The translations under genes were made by a program, and so were the position numbers. Below the pieces are notes generated by a model. That model was not told the DNA's origin. It made no database searches and saw only the letters and a program-made list of their open reading frames with translations. A DNA stretch of 26,393 nt from an uncultured Alphaproteobacteria bacterium (lineage in GTDB: Bacteria > Pseudomonadota > Alphaproteobacteria > Caulobacterales > Parvularculaceae): positions 1 through 26,393 of the forward strand of contig CALAZI010000013.1 of NCBI GenBank assembly GCA_937895955.1, in the 5' to 3' direction. How positions within the stretch are numbered: position 1 is the stretch's first letter; each line of letters opens with the position of its first letter. Shown here one piece after another: positions 13,912-22,085 of this stretch.

Positions 13912-16311
13912 ATGTCTGGCGTTTCGAGACTTGCCTTGGCGGCGCTGGTTTGGGCGCCTGGTGCGGCTTTCGCGCAAACGGGCGGGCCGATCGATGAGAT
14001 CATCGTCGTCGCCGACCCTTTGGAACTGATCGAGCTGGAGGGCAGCCGCTCGGTCTACGGCCTCAATCTTTCCTACGCCGACGCGCCACGCTCGATCTCG
14101 GCGATCAGCGATGAAACGATCGACCGCTTCAACATCGAAACCGTTGACGATCTCGCCGCCGTCGCGCCGGGCACGTTCACGGGCAGCTTTTTCGGCGTCC
14201 CCGGAAGCGTCACCATTCGCGGCAACAGGGCCGACAGTTATTTCCGCGGCTTCAAGCGGATTGAAAATCCCGGCACCTTTCCGACGCCGATCGGCGCCAG
14301 CGAGCGCATCGAGGTCGTGCGCGGCCCGACGCCGGCGATATACGGCGCCGGGCGCGTCGGCGGATTCGTCAATGTCACGCCTCTGACAGCCTTGACGCAA
14401 AGATTGATTGGCGATCGCGGTCGCCTGTTTGAGATCGGCGGCGAGATCGGCTCCTATGACAAGCGCATCGTCAACGGCGCGGCCGGCGCGGCTTTCGCGC
14501 TCGGAAACAACGACGCCGGCGCCTACGCCTATGTCGAATATGAGAATTCCAAGAGCTTTTATCGCGAGATCGAGCCGGAACGCCTGCTGACGCAGGCGGC
14601 GTTCACGCTCGCCGACGCCGACAGTTTTTCGCTTGAAGTCGGCGGCGCCTATTATTCCTCCAAAGGATACAAGCAGACCATCGGCTGGAACCGCGTCACG
14701 CAGGATCTCATCGACAATGGGACTTACGTCACCGGCGTCGATACCGACCTTCGCGACATCAACGGCGACGGCAGACTGACGCCGGACGAGGTCGACGCCG
14801 CGGTCGGCTCCTTCTTCGGTACGTCGAACATCCGCCAGTTCGTCGATTTCGGCGTATTCCCCGGCGCCGCCTTCGCGCTCGATCAGAATGTCGGAACCGC
14901 AACGCTCGATCCGCGAACGGTTTTCATCTCAGATCAGGATATCGCCGATTCCGAAACGGCGACCGCCTACGCCGATCTTGCGATCAACGCCGGCGCCGAC
15001 CGCACGCTGCGGCTCCAGGCGTTCTTCGATTCCATGAACGGCGATCTCTATCAAAGCTACGGCTTCGCAGCCCAATATGATTCCGACGTTGTCGAGCTGC
15101 GCGCCAGCTATGAATTTCCGCTTGAAGTCGCCGGGATCGAGCTGAGCAACATCGCCGGCGTTTCGTGGCGTCATTATGAAAACCGGACGCGCCAGACCTT
15201 CCTTTCCGGCTATCTCGTCGTCGATCGCCGCGACCTCACCGTCGGCGCGTCCGGCGGCGACATTTTCGATGATCCGTTTTCGGCTGACGCGAATGGGATC
15301 GGCTGGGACACCGATCTCGCATCGACAACTAATGATCTCGCGTTTTTCTTCGTGTCTGACGCCGCCCTGACAGACCGCCTGTCGCTGACGACGAGCCTGC
15401 GCCTTGACCGGTTCACGGCGTCGTCAATCAATACGGGGTCGACGATTTTCAATCCGGCGCTCGGCTTTGCGCAGTTCGACGGCGACGACTTCAAGGCGAG
15501 TTATGAAGCCTCTCTCCGCTATGATCTCGGCGGCGTCACCGCCTATGCGACCTACGCCGAAAACAACACGCTTGAAACGAATGACGGCGGCGGCGTTGAA
15601 GTCGACCGGATTGATCAGGGCAATTTCATCGCCGATTCCGACTTGATCGAAATCGGGCTGAAGGCGGGGCGCAATGATCTTTTCGCCTCGCTCGCTTTTT
15701 ACCGCCAGGAACGCCAGCGAAGCGATCCCTTCGGCAATCTCGACACGGAGCGCTCGAAGGGGATTGAAGCGGAGCTTAAATATCTGATTTCCGACAATTG
15801 GAGCCTCACCTCGACAGCGACGCTGCAGGAAGCAAGGATCGGCGCGCCGGGCCCGTGCGGATCGGGCAATGGCGAATTCATCGTGCTGCCGCCCTCCTAT
15901 CTCGGCATTGGGCCGGCGGCCGGCTATGGCGGGCTCTTCGCGGCGCTCAATGCGAGTTGCGTTCCTGAACTGCAGAACGGCTACAAGCGTCGCACGACGC
16001 CTGAATTCATGGCGTCGACGTTTGTGACCTACACCTCGCCGCGCACGCAAGCCGGAACATTCGGCGCGACCGCGGGCGCCGTTTATGTCGGCGAGACCGG
16101 CGGCAAGATCGCGGGCGCGATCCGCCTGCCCGATTACGCGCTCGCCAAGGCGTCGCTCTTCTGGTCGTTCGAGAATTTCACGCTCACCGCGCATGTCGAT
16201 AACCTCTTGGACAAACGCCACTTCGTTCCGGTGCAGAACGTCTATGAGGAAGTCGGCGTTCTACCCGGGCGCGGGCGCGAATATTCCCTTACCCTGAAGG
16301 CGTCTTTCTGA
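13912..16311 (+). CDS. TonB-dependent outer-membrane receptor under FMN riboswitch control
   Basis: The 799-residue product has a signal peptide (1-21, ending AFA before QTGG), a possible TonB box (DEIIVVA, about 28-34), a plug domain (about 56-165) with DDLAAVAPG, SVTIRGNRADSYFRGF and IEVVRGPTPAIYGAGRVGGFVNV, and a long beta-barrel ending in YSLTLKASF with the terminal phenylalanine usual for barrel insertion. An EF-hand-like loop sits at about 282-293. I chose the ATG at 13912 because the signal peptide starts there; the frame is open upstream, with an ATG at 13777, but that lies inside the riboswitch aptamer. Regulation by FMN suggests a flavin or flavin-precursor substrate; this is inference. 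The MFS gene follows with a one-base overlap. Confidence 0.93.
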   Translation: MSGVSRLALAALVWAPGAAFAQTGGPIDEIIVVADPLELIELEGSRSVYGLNLSYADAPRSISAISDETIDRFNIETVDDLAAVAPGTFTGSFFGVPGSVTIRGNRADSYFRGFKRIENPGTFPTPIGASERIEVVRGPTPAIYGAGRVGGFVNVTPLTALTQRLIGDRGRLFEIGGEIGSYDKRIVNGAAGAAFALGNNDAGAYAYVEYENSKSFYREIEPERLLTQAAFTLADADSFSLEVGGAYYSSKGYKQTIGWNRVTQDLIDNGTYVTGVDTDLRDINGDGRLTPDEVDAAVGSFFGTSNIRQFVDFGVFPGAAFALDQNVGTATLDPRTVFISDQDIADSETATAYADLAINAGADRTLRLQAFFDSMNGDLYQSYGFAAQYDSDVVELRASYEFPLEVAGIELSNIAGVSWRHYENRTRQTFLSGYLVVDRRDLTVGASGGDIFDDPFSADANGIGWDTDLASTTNDLAFFFVSDAALTDRLSLTTSLRLDRFTASSINTGSTIFNPALGFAQFDGDDFKASYEASLRYDLGGVTAYATYAENNTLETNDGGGVEVDRIDQGNFIADSDLIEIGLKAGRNDLFASLAFYRQERQRSDPFGNLDTERSKGIEAELKYLISDNWSLTSTATLQEARIGAPGPCGSGNGEFIVLPPSYLGIGPAAGYGGLFAALNASCVPELQNGYKRRTTPEFMASTFVTYTSPRTQAGTFGATAGAVYVGETGGKIAGAIRLPDYALAKASLFWSFENFTLTAHVDNLLDKRHFVPVQNVYEEVGVLPGRGREYSLTLKASF
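14755..14790 (+). other. EF-hand-like calcium-binding loop encoded in the receptor
   Basis: The 12 residues DINGDGRLTPDE (receptor residues 282-293) fit the EF-hand/dockerin loop pattern: D at 1, N at 3, D at 5, G at 6, L at 8 and E at 12. The following residues VDAAVGSFF could form the exit helix. It lies in a part of the barrel likely to be a long surface loop. Confidence 0.55.
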
Positions 16312-17534
16312 TGACCAACCGCATTTCGCCGCGCGCCGGCGCGCTCTGCTTAGCGCTCAGCCTGGCGTTTTTTCTGATTACGGCGACGACGTTCGCCTCG
16401 CTCGGCGTTGTGCTGCCGGCGATGATTGCAGAATTTAACTGGAGTTGGGGGACGGCGGGACTGGGCTTCACGATGCTCGCGCTGCTCACGGGCGTTTTCA
16501 GCCCGGTCGCCGCGACCTCGCTCGAACGGCTTGGCGCGCGCGCGCATTATGCGATCGGCGGCGCCGTCGTCGCAGGCGGTCATCTCCTGCTCGCCGGCGC
16601 TCAGTCAGTCCTCGCCTATCTTGTCGCAACCTCGCTCCTTGGCGCGGGTTTTGCGCTGCTCGCCAATGTGCCGGGCACCTACATCGTCGGGCACGCGACC
16701 CCGCTCCGATGGCGCAGCCTCGCCATCGGCGCCTATCTCGCGGCGGGCGGCGCCGGCGGCGTCTTCGGCCCTCTGATGGCGAACGCGCACCTCCAAAGCG
16801 GCGCCGACTGGCGCCAGTTCTGGTTCTGGGCGGCGATCTCCATCACGATAATCGCTGCGATTATCGCTCTGCTCGCCGAGCGCGGCTTATCCGGCGCGCG
16901 CAACATTCATGAGGACGCGAGCGCAGATGCGGCCGACGCCGAAAAAGTCTGGAAACCGCAAGCGGCCATGGCGACGCCGGCCTTTATCATCATCTCGCTT
17001 GCGCTCACCGTCGCCTATTTTTGCGGCGTCACGGTCAGCACCTGGTCGGTCGCGCATCTAGAAAAAGCGGGATTTGCGCCCGCCTTCGCGGTGGCGATGT
17101 TCAGTCTTTACTCGGGCCTTAACGCCGGCGCGCGCGCCGCCGGCGGCGCCGTCGTCCGGCGCATCAACGCGCGCGCGCTCCTTGTCGCCGCAATGCTGGC
17201 GAATGTCGTCGGCATGAGCGCCCTCGCCTTCGCGTCGACGCCGGCTGTCGCGATCATTTTCGCCGTGTTCGACGGTTTCGCCTTCGGCATGGCGCTTTTC
17301 GCAACGACGGCGCTCCTGATCGAATATTTCGGATTGAAGAACAGCCCGGCCCTCCTCGGCGGCGCAAATCTAGCCGCGACGATCGCGATGCTAGGCCCGA
17401 CCATCGCCGGATGGACGGCCGATCATTGGGGGAATTTCTCGCCGATCTTCATGATTTACGCCGGCGCAGCGCTTGTTGCGGCGCTGCTGGTCGCATTCAT
17501 GCCGGCGCCGGCGACGGGCGCCGCATCCGCCTGA
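16311..17534 (+). CDS. MFS transporter, probable flavin importer of the FMN-riboswitch operon
   Basis: The 407-residue product is a 12-helix major facilitator protein: hydrophobic segments fill residues about 12-190 and 220-400, with a hydrophilic central loop (about 190-218, RGLSGARNIHEDASADAADAEK). It starts with GVVLPAMIAEFNWSWGTAGLGF, typical of the first helices of MFS porters related to monocarboxylate or oxalate/formate carriers. Its ATG shares one base with the TGA of the receptor gene (TGATG), so both are translated from one mRNA under the FMN riboswitch. An MFS-type candidate named RfnT has been proposed in some alphaproteobacteria from riboswitch linkage; whether this is an orthologue cannot be judged here. 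Its stop abuts the argS stop with no gap. Confidence 0.88.
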   Translation: MTNRISPRAGALCLALSLAFFLITATTFASLGVVLPAMIAEFNWSWGTAGLGFTMLALLTGVFSPVAATSLERLGARAHYAIGGAVVAGGHLLLAGAQSVLAYLVATSLLGAGFALLANVPGTYIVGHATPLRWRSLAIGAYLAAGGAGGVFGPLMANAHLQSGADWRQFWFWAAISITIIAAIIALLAERGLSGARNIHEDASADAADAEKVWKPQAAMATPAFIIISLALTVAYFCGVTVSTWSVAHLEKAGFAPAFAVAMFSLYSGLNAGARAAGGAVVRRINARALLVAAMLANVVGMSALAFASTPAVAIIFAVFDGFAFGMALFATTALLIEYFGLKNSPALLGGANLAATIAMLGPTIAGWTADHWGNFSPIFMIYAGAALVAALLVAFMPAPATGAASA

Positions 17535-19298
17535 CTACATTTTCTCCGGCGCAGGCATGCCGAGCAAATCGAGAATGACGTCAAGCTGGCGGCCAGCCGC
17601 TGTCGCCAGCGAGAGGCGCGCGGCGCGCACGGCGTCATCCTTCTCATCGACGATCCGGCAGGCCGCATAGAATTTTGAGAAAGTCTGGGCGAGCGTGAAG
17701 GCGTGCTCGCAAAGGTAATGCGGCAAGCGCTTGGCGACAGCGTCCTTCACCGCGTCCCCGAATTGCAGCAGGACGAGCGCAAGGTCGCGCTCTTCTTTTT
17801 CAGCGATGATAATCGGTCCCGGCGCGCCGGCGTTCGCCGCTTCCGCCTTTTTCAGAACAGACCGCACGCGAACGCTGGCGTAATGGAGATAAGGGCCGGT
17901 CTTGCCTTCAAAAGCGACAAACCGGTCGAGATCGAAAATGTAATCGCTGGTGCGCGGATTGGAGAGATCCGCGAATTTGAGCGCGGCGAGTCCGATCCGG
18001 CGGGCGATGTCGTCCGCTTCCGCGCCGCCGCAGCCTTCGGCGAAACCGTTTTCCTTTAATCGTTCGGCGGCGCGCTCTTGAACCATGTCGATCAGATCGC
18101 GCAGTTTCAGAACGCCGCCGGCGCGCGTCTTGAACGGTTTTCCGTCCTTGCCGTTCATCGTGCCGAACCAGAGATGTTCAAGCCGCTCTTTCGGATAGAT
18201 GCCGGCGATGTCGGCGGCGCGAAAGACCTGCTCGAAATGGTCGCGCTGGCGTCCGTCGACGACATAGAGCATCCGGTCGGGATCGACGCTCTCAACCCTG
18301 TCTACAATCGTCGCGAGATCGGTCGTGCCGTACATGACGCCGCCGTCGGATTTATAGAGGATGAGCGGCGGGTATTCTTTCTTGTCTTCCGTGCGAGCGA
18401 CATGAACGACGACCGCGCCGGCGTCATCGACCGCAACGCCGGCCGCGCGCAATTTCTCGACCATCGGCGGAATCAGCGGATCAACGTCGGCCTCGCCCTT
18501 CCACCAGTCGAACGTGACGCCGAGATCGGCGTATTCGCGCTCAATCCCGGCGCGCGAAACGTCAACGAAATGCTTCCAGAGCGCGCGATAGCCGGCGCGC
18601 CCCGCCTGCAATTCGGCCGTCGCCTGGCGCGCTTCTGCGGCGCGCGCAGGGTCTTCCTTGCAGGCGGCGGAGGCTTGCGGATAAAGGCGTTCGAGATCTT
18701 CCAGCGTAACCGGCGAGTCGGGCGGGAACGGGCCGTCAGAATCCGGAATGAAATAAGGAAGTCCCGGCTGCTCGCGCTTCAGCTCCGTGATGAGCTGGCC
18801 CATCGGCAATCCCCAGTCGCCGAGATGAATGTCGCCGTAAACGACATAACCGACAAACCGAAAGAGCCGCTTAAGGCATTCGCCGATGATCGCCGAGCGC
18901 AGATGGCCGACATGGAGCGGCTTGGCGACGTTCGGCCCGCCATAGTCGAGCACGATTGTTTCGGCTGCGCCCGCCGTCCAGCCGCCGAGGCGTTCATCGC
19001 CGCCAAGCGCCGTGACGCGCGCGGCGAGCGCAACATCCGACAGGACGAGATTGATGAAGCCAGGTCCCGCAAGGCTGACGTCAGCAAAAATCCTGTCCTG
19101 TTTCAGCCGGGCCGCGACCTTCTCACCGACGGCGCGCGGATTCGTTTTCGCCGCCTTGGCCGCGGCGAGGGCGCCGTTGCACTGAAACTGCGCGAGGTCA
19201 GGGCGATCGGAAACCCGTACGGCGCCGAATTGCGGATCAAAGCCCTCGGCGGCGAAGGCGCGGCCGACGAGCGCGGACAGCTCTTCCGTCAGCAACAT
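17535..19298 (-). CDS. argS: Arginyl-tRNA synthetase
   Basis: The 587-residue product is a class I synthetase charging tRNA-Arg. It shows the N-terminal Add-1 domain, the HIGH-type motif HVGHLRSAIIGE (HVGH at 129-132) after GGPNVAKPLHV, YVVYGDIHLGDWG, the region GKPFKTRAGGVLKL that replaces KMSKS in many bacterial ArgRS, and the C-terminal DALR anticodon-binding domain (LPHYLCEHAFTLAQTFSKFY). The missing canonical KMSKS is normal for this type. The ATG at 19298 overlaps the TGA of the upstream lipoprotein gene by one base, indicating coupled translation. It converges with the MFS gene, with adjacent stop codons. Confidence 0.97.
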   Translation of the reverse strand: MLLTEELSALVGRAFAAEGFDPQFGAVRVSDRPDLAQFQCNGALAAAKAAKTNPRAVGEKVAARLKQDRIFADVSLAGPGFINLVLSDVALAARVTALGGDERLGGWTAGAAETIVLDYGGPNVAKPLHVGHLRSAIIGECLKRLFRFVGYVVYGDIHLGDWGLPMGQLITELKREQPGLPYFIPDSDGPFPPDSPVTLEDLERLYPQASAACKEDPARAAEARQATAELQAGRAGYRALWKHFVDVSRAGIEREYADLGVTFDWWKGEADVDPLIPPMVEKLRAAGVAVDDAGAVVVHVARTEDKKEYPPLILYKSDGGVMYGTTDLATIVDRVESVDPDRMLYVVDGRQRDHFEQVFRAADIAGIYPKERLEHLWFGTMNGKDGKPFKTRAGGVLKLRDLIDMVQERAAERLKENGFAEGCGGAEADDIARRIGLAALKFADLSNPRTSDYIFDLDRFVAFEGKTGPYLHYASVRVRSVLKKAEAANAGAPGPIIIAEKEERDLALVLLQFGDAVKDAVAKRLPHYLCEHAFTLAQTFSKFYAACRIVDEKDDAVRAARLSLATAAGRQLDVILDLLGMPAPEKM

Positions 19299-19846
19299 CA
19301 GAGTTCGGGAAATTTGAGGCTCTTGCCCGCCCGGTTGAAAAGCGCCTGCCGGGGCGTCACGACAAGACCGACGACAATCTCAAAATTCGATCCTGAAATC
19401 GTGTCGTCCTTGCGCGGGATGACAATCTTCTCGATCTCGTGCTCGATCCGCTCAATGTTCCCATCGCTGTCAAATTTGACGGGAACGATAAATTCCTGCT
19501 TTTCGATCACCTCGCGATTGGTCCGCGTGACGGCGACCCAGTAGGCGAAATCATGCTGGTTAGAATCGGCTTTCGGCCCCTTGCCGAAAGCGATCGACAG
19601 GCGCGCCGAGGCCTCGATCGGCCGATCGCCGAAATACCGGCACGTGGTGGACACGCCCTCAATCTCAGCCGACCAGGCGACGTTTTCGACCTTCTCCTCG
19701 CCGGCGAAGTCAATCAATCGGGATGCGTCATCAAGCACCACGACATTCGGGCAAAGCCCCGGATTGGCTTCGCGTTTTTCTTTCGTCGAACCGCAGCCTG
19801 CAAGGGCGACGCCGGCGAATAACGCGAGGACTAACTCTTTTTTCAT
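19298..19846 (-). CDS. Lipoprotein of unknown function, coupled to argS
   Basis: The 182-residue product has a clear lipoprotein signal: MKKELVLALFAGVALAGC, with lipobox LAGC and the acylated cysteine at 18. The mature part has two further cysteines (GLCPN, STTCRYF) and beta-type segments (EKVENVAWSAEIEGVSTTCRY, RLSIAFGKG, YWVAVTRTNREVIEKQEFIVPVKFD) that end in FEIVVGLVVTPRQALFNR. I do not recognise a named family, though similar lipoproteins occur in alphaproteobacteria. The open frame runs to 19888, but the lipoprotein signal begins at the ATG at 19846, which follows TGAGG at about 9 nt. It ends in a TGATG overlap with argS. Confidence 0.82.
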   Translation of the reverse strand: MKKELVLALFAGVALAGCGSTKEKREANPGLCPNVVVLDDASRLIDFAGEEKVENVAWSAEIEGVSTTCRYFGDRPIEASARLSIAFGKGPKADSNQHDFAYWVAVTRTNREVIEKQEFIVPVKFDSDGNIERIEHEIEKIVIPRKDDTISGSNFEIVVGLVVTPRQALFNRAGKSLKFPEL

Positions 19847-19996
19847 CAAAGCGAACCTCAATACCGGGACGCGCGAGCGCCGGAACAAAGCCCGGAAATG
19901 GCCCTGACCGCGCCCTCAATGGGTGGTCCAGTCTCGTAGCCGCTAGCGGCGTGACGCGCAACGGCCGGGAATGGCCGCACCCGGGAGGGAATCGAA

Positions 19997-20965
19997 ATGG
20001 GGGACGCATCGTCGCCCGCCAGTGACCTGAAAGAGCCGCTCATCGTGCGGCTGGCCGCGCCGCGCGGGTTCTGCGCCGGCGTGGAGCGGGCGATTCGAAC
20101 CGTGGAGGAAACGCTCGCCCTGTTCGGGGCGCCGGTCTTCGTCCGCCATGAAATCGTCCACAATGCTCATGTCGTCGAACGGCTGAAGGCGATGGGCGCG
20201 GTTTTCATCGAAGAAGTCGCCGAGGCGGACCCGCGCCGGCCGCTGATCTTTTCCGCGCACGGCGCGCCCCAGAAGGCGTTCGACGAAGCGCGCGGGCGCT
20301 CAATAGCGCCGATTGATGCGACTTGCCCGCTGGTCCTTAAAGTTCACCAGCAAATCAGACGCAGCGCGGCCAAGGGCAAGCATGTTCTCCTGATCGGTCA
20401 CAAAGGACATCCGGAAGTCCTGGGCGCGCTCGGCCAGGCCCCGGCCGGATCCGTCACGATCATCGAGACCATCGCAGACGCTGAATGCGTCGCGCCGCCG
20501 ACATTCAATCTTTCCTACGTGACGCAAACGACGCTCTCAATCGACGATGCGACGCAAATCGTCAATGCATTGAAAGCGCGCTTCCCGGCGATTGAAGGGC
20601 CGAGCAGATCCGATATCTGCTACGCGACCCAGAACAGACAAGAAGCCGTAAAACTGATTTCCTCCGGCGCCGACAAAGTCCTTGTCGTCGGTTCCCCGCA
20701 ATCATCGAATTCAAACCGGCTTGTCGAGACCGCGATCGCTTCTGGCGCGAAATCGGCGGCGCTCGTCGAAAATCCGTCCAAGTTCGATTATTCGAAAATT
20801 CAAGGCATGAGGATCATCGGCGTGACCGCCGGCGCCTCAACGCCGGAATATCTCGTCGAATCGCTGCTCGCGGGCCTCGCCTCGCTTTTTCGTCTTGAAA
20901 TCCAGACCATCGAGAAGACGCAAGAAGACGTCTTCTTCAAAACGCCGGCGCTTCTCGCCGGTTGA
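19997..20965 (+). CDS. ispH: 4-hydroxy-3-methylbut-2-enyl diphosphate reductase
   Basis: IspH (LytB) performs the last step of the MEP pathway, reducing HMBPP to IPP and DMAPP with a [4Fe-4S] cluster. The 322-residue product shows the three cluster cysteines in context: APRGFCAGVERAI (Cys26), IDATCPLVLKVH (Cys110) and SDICYATQNRQEAV (Cys208). Also visible are VRHEIVHN, SAHGAP, SYVTQTTLS, SPQSSNSNRL and GVTAGASTPE. The ATG at 19997 has a GGGAGGG ribosome site about 7 nt upstream. rnhA follows on the same strand after 65 nt. Confidence 0.97.
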   Translation: MGDASSPASDLKEPLIVRLAAPRGFCAGVERAIRTVEETLALFGAPVFVRHEIVHNAHVVERLKAMGAVFIEEVAEADPRRPLIFSAHGAPQKAFDEARGRSIAPIDATCPLVLKVHQQIRRSAAKGKHVLLIGHKGHPEVLGALGQAPAGSVTIIETIADAECVAPPTFNLSYVTQTTLSIDDATQIVNALKARFPAIEGPSRSDICYATQNRQEAVKLISSGADKVLVVGSPQSSNSNRLVETAIASGAKSAALVENPSKFDYSKIQGMRIIGVTAGASTPEYLVESLLAGLASLFRLEIQTIEKTQEDVFFKTPALLAG

Positions 20966-21030
20966 CGAAGCGGCGTCGGCTGCTATTCAGGCGTTCGTTT
21001 CCGCCAACGCGCTTCTCGCTTGGAGCAACA

Positions 21031-21456
21031 ATGATCGAAGCTTTCACTGACGGCGCTTGCGCCGGCAATCCCGGCCCGGGCGGTTGGGGCGTCTTGATCA
21101 TCGACGGCGACTCGCAACGCGAGATGTATGGCGGCGAAGCGTCGACGACCAATAACCGGATGGAATTAACGGCGGCCATTGAAGCGCTGAAAACGACATC
21201 AGGACCAGTCCGTCTTTATACGGACAGCCAATATGTCAAGAACGGCATCACGACCTGGATAAAGGGATGGAAACGAAACGGCTGGCGAACGGCCGACCGC
21301 AAGCCGGTCAAGAATAAAGATCTCTGGCTTACGCTGGATAACGCCGTCGAGGGGCGCGCCGTCGACTGGCGCTGGGTTAAGGGGCACAACGGCCATCCCG
21401 AAAACGAGCGGGCCGACGCGCTTGCGCGCGCCGGCCTCGCCTCAATCGCCACGTAA
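21031..21456 (+). CDS. rnhA: Ribonuclease HI
   Basis: The 141-residue product is RNase HI, which cuts the RNA strand of RNA-DNA hybrids. The catalytic carboxylates are all visible: FTDGACAGNPGPGGWG (Asp7), NNRMELTAAIEAL (Glu45), LYTDSQYVKNGI (Asp65) and ENERADALA (Asp129), plus the catalytic-loop histidine in VKGHNGHPEN. The basic protrusion KGWKRNGWRTADRKPVKNKDLW is of the E. coli type. I start at the ATG at 21031, preceded by TTGGAG at 6 nt. Two bases separate its stop from that of the convergent peroxiredoxin gene. Confidence 0.97.
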   Translation: MIEAFTDGACAGNPGPGGWGVLIIDGDSQREMYGGEASTTNNRMELTAAIEALKTTSGPVRLYTDSQYVKNGITTWIKGWKRNGWRTADRKPVKNKDLWLTLDNAVEGRAVDWRWVKGHNGHPENERADALARAGLASIAT

Positions 21457-21458
21457 GC

Positions 21459-21941
21459 CTAAAGCTTGGAAAGCATGTAGTCGGCGCTCGACACTTCAAA
21501 GGCGCCCGGCGCTTCGACAAAAAGCTGCTTGATCACGCCGTTTTCAAGGACGGCGGCGAAACGCTGCGAGCGCTCGCCCATGCCGAAGCCCTTGCCGTCG
21601 AACGTCAGCCCAAGTGCGCGCGCGAAATCGCCGTTTCCATCAGCAAGCATTTCAACCTTGCCGATTGCGCTTTGCGCTTCAGCCCAGGCCTTCATGACGA
21701 AGGCGTCATTGACCGACATGCAAACGATCTTATCGACGCCCTTCGCGCGCAGCTGCTCGGCTTTTTCAACGAAACCCGGCAAGTGGCGCGCCGAACAGGT
21801 CGGCGTAAAGGCGCCAGGAACAGAAAAGAGCGCAACTTTCCCCGAACCCAGCACATCTTTCGTCGACGCCTTTTGCGGCCCATCAACGGTAGCAAGCATC
21901 ACTTCGACATCCGGCGCCTTGTCGCCAACTTTCACGGTCAT
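21459..21941 (-). CDS. Peroxiredoxin, Prx5 type
   Basis: The 160-residue product is a thiol peroxidase of the Prx5 (peroxiredoxin/AhpC-TSA) group reducing hydrogen and alkyl peroxides. The active-site block VPGAFTPTCSARHLPGF carries the peroxidatic cysteine at 49; the following DKIVCMSVNDAFVMKAWAE and GERSQRFAAVLENGVIK match the family. It lacks a fused glutaredoxin domain, so it probably relies on a separate thiol donor. A strong AGGAGG ribosome site lies about 5 nt before the ATG. It is convergent with rnhA and divergent from the YqgE-family gene. Confidence 0.94.
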   Translation of the reverse strand: MTVKVGDKAPDVEVMLATVDGPQKASTKDVLGSGKVALFSVPGAFTPTCSARHLPGFVEKAEQLRAKGVDKIVCMSVNDAFVMKAWAEAQSAIGKVEMLADGNGDFARALGLTFDGKGFGMGERSQRFAAVLENGVIKQLFVEAPGAFEVSSADYMLSKL

Positions 21942-22085
21942 TCAGTCCTCCTGACATTCCGGCGATGAATAAGATCCAGCCCTCGCCCTCTATCGAACGG
22001 CGAGCGTCCTTTCCAGTCCTCACCGCCGCTGAGCGCCGATTTTGCGTCCTTGCCATGCCGGGCGGCCCCTTTTAACGTCGGCTTC

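Noticed and set aside
17535..19298. Lack of KMSKS in argS as a sign of a broken enzyme
   Set aside because: Many bacterial arginyl-tRNA synthetases lack a canonical KMSKS; the equivalent region GKPFKTRAGG is present.
18078..19544. 488-codon plus-strand open frame opposite argS
   Set aside because: Antisense shadow of argS and the lipoprotein gene; no recognisable family or ribosome site.
19939..19950. 12-base palindrome GCCGCTAGCGGC before ispH
   Set aside because: Short GC-rich palindromes are frequent at this composition and no second copy or known operator supports it.
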